From contig NZ_BBIW01000003.1 in assembly GCF_000732325.1 (NCBI RefSeq), forward strand, positions 124,001 through 188,000: 64,000 bases of DNA. Reading direction: 5' to 3'. The position numbers and the translations under genes are program-made. The stretch's first letter is position 1. The number at the start of each line of letters is the position of its first letter. Below the pieces are notes generated by a model. It saw only the letters and a program-made list of their open reading frames with translations, was not told the origin of the DNA and ran no database searches. Below, piece by piece: positions 63,997 through 64,000 of the stretch. This DNA comes from Paenibacillus sp. TCA20. Lineage in GTDB: Bacteria; Bacillota; Bacilli; Paenibacillales; Paenibacillaceae.

Positions 63997-64000
63997 ATTC

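Overview
The window is a chromosomal segment of an endospore-forming member of Bacillales, most likely a Paenibacillus or close relative. Evidence: mother-cell and forespore sigma factors with SpoIIGA (31680-34265), SpoVD and SpoVE inside the division/cell-wall cluster, bacillithiol synthesis (bshC), DivIVA/SepF/YlmC-H, Spo0A-, sigma-H- and sigma-F-like sites, and gene order matching the Bacillus subtilis ylbO-to-pyrE region with differences (murF inside the cluster, murA where B. subtilis has murB, a long type-2 IleS). No insertion sequences, phage genes, CRISPR arrays, rRNA or tRNA genes were seen. Genus assignment is inference.

Layout. 1-3022: the start of an exported protein and a DUF2626 protein on the minus strand, then rsfA, panE and a DUF3397 membrane protein. 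3052-8917: an oligopeptide ABC importer oppABCDF with two perfect Spo0A-type boxes upstream and a hairpin terminator between oppA and oppB. 8939-12109: a direct-repeat pair, a strong promoter, bshC and an S-adenosylhomocysteine hydrolase. 12194-31520: the dcw cluster (mraZ, rsmH, ftsL, pbpB, spoVD, murE, murF, mraY, murD, spoVE, murG, murA, divIB, ftsA, ftsZ), headed by a promoter with 10-bp-phased MraZ boxes. 31527-34364: spoIIGA-sigE-sigG. 34473-38683: ylmC, pgeF, ylmE, sepF, ylmG, ylmH, divIVA. 38713-42198: T-box leader and ileS. 42360-46845: a DUF5665 protein, a DksA-like YlyA on the minus strand, lspA, an RluD-type pseudouridine synthase, an aminotransferase and a 30-residue small membrane protein. 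47112-56300: pyrR, pyrB, pyrC, carA, carB, pyrF, pyrE behind one PyrR-binding attenuator; pyrP, pyrK and pyrD are absent. 56434-63724: a five-gene cluster with two ABC ATPases, a lipoprotein adaptor, a very large FtsX-type permease and a family-1 solute-binding lipoprotein. A 54-codon small gene and a truncated promoter end the window.

How the genes work together: most of the window couples peptidoglycan precursor synthesis (MurA-G, MraY), septal assembly (FtsL, DivIB, PBP2B, FtsA, FtsZ, SepF, DivIVA) and sporulation (SpoVD, SpoVE, SpoIIGA, sigma-E, sigma-G), with pyrimidine synthesis alongside.

The least familiar part is the ABC cluster at 56434-63670. One ATPase carries a C-terminal domain resembling AbrB/SpoVT transcription factors; the other has an open N-terminal extension with no standard start codon; the permease has a roughly 60-residue Gly/Asn/Pro-rich insert; and an importer-type binding protein is present without importer permeases. 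Other points of interest are the CTG start of spoIIGA, the ftsA leader in which an inverted repeat could mask the ribosome site only on long transcripts, and the stand-alone 30-residue gene.
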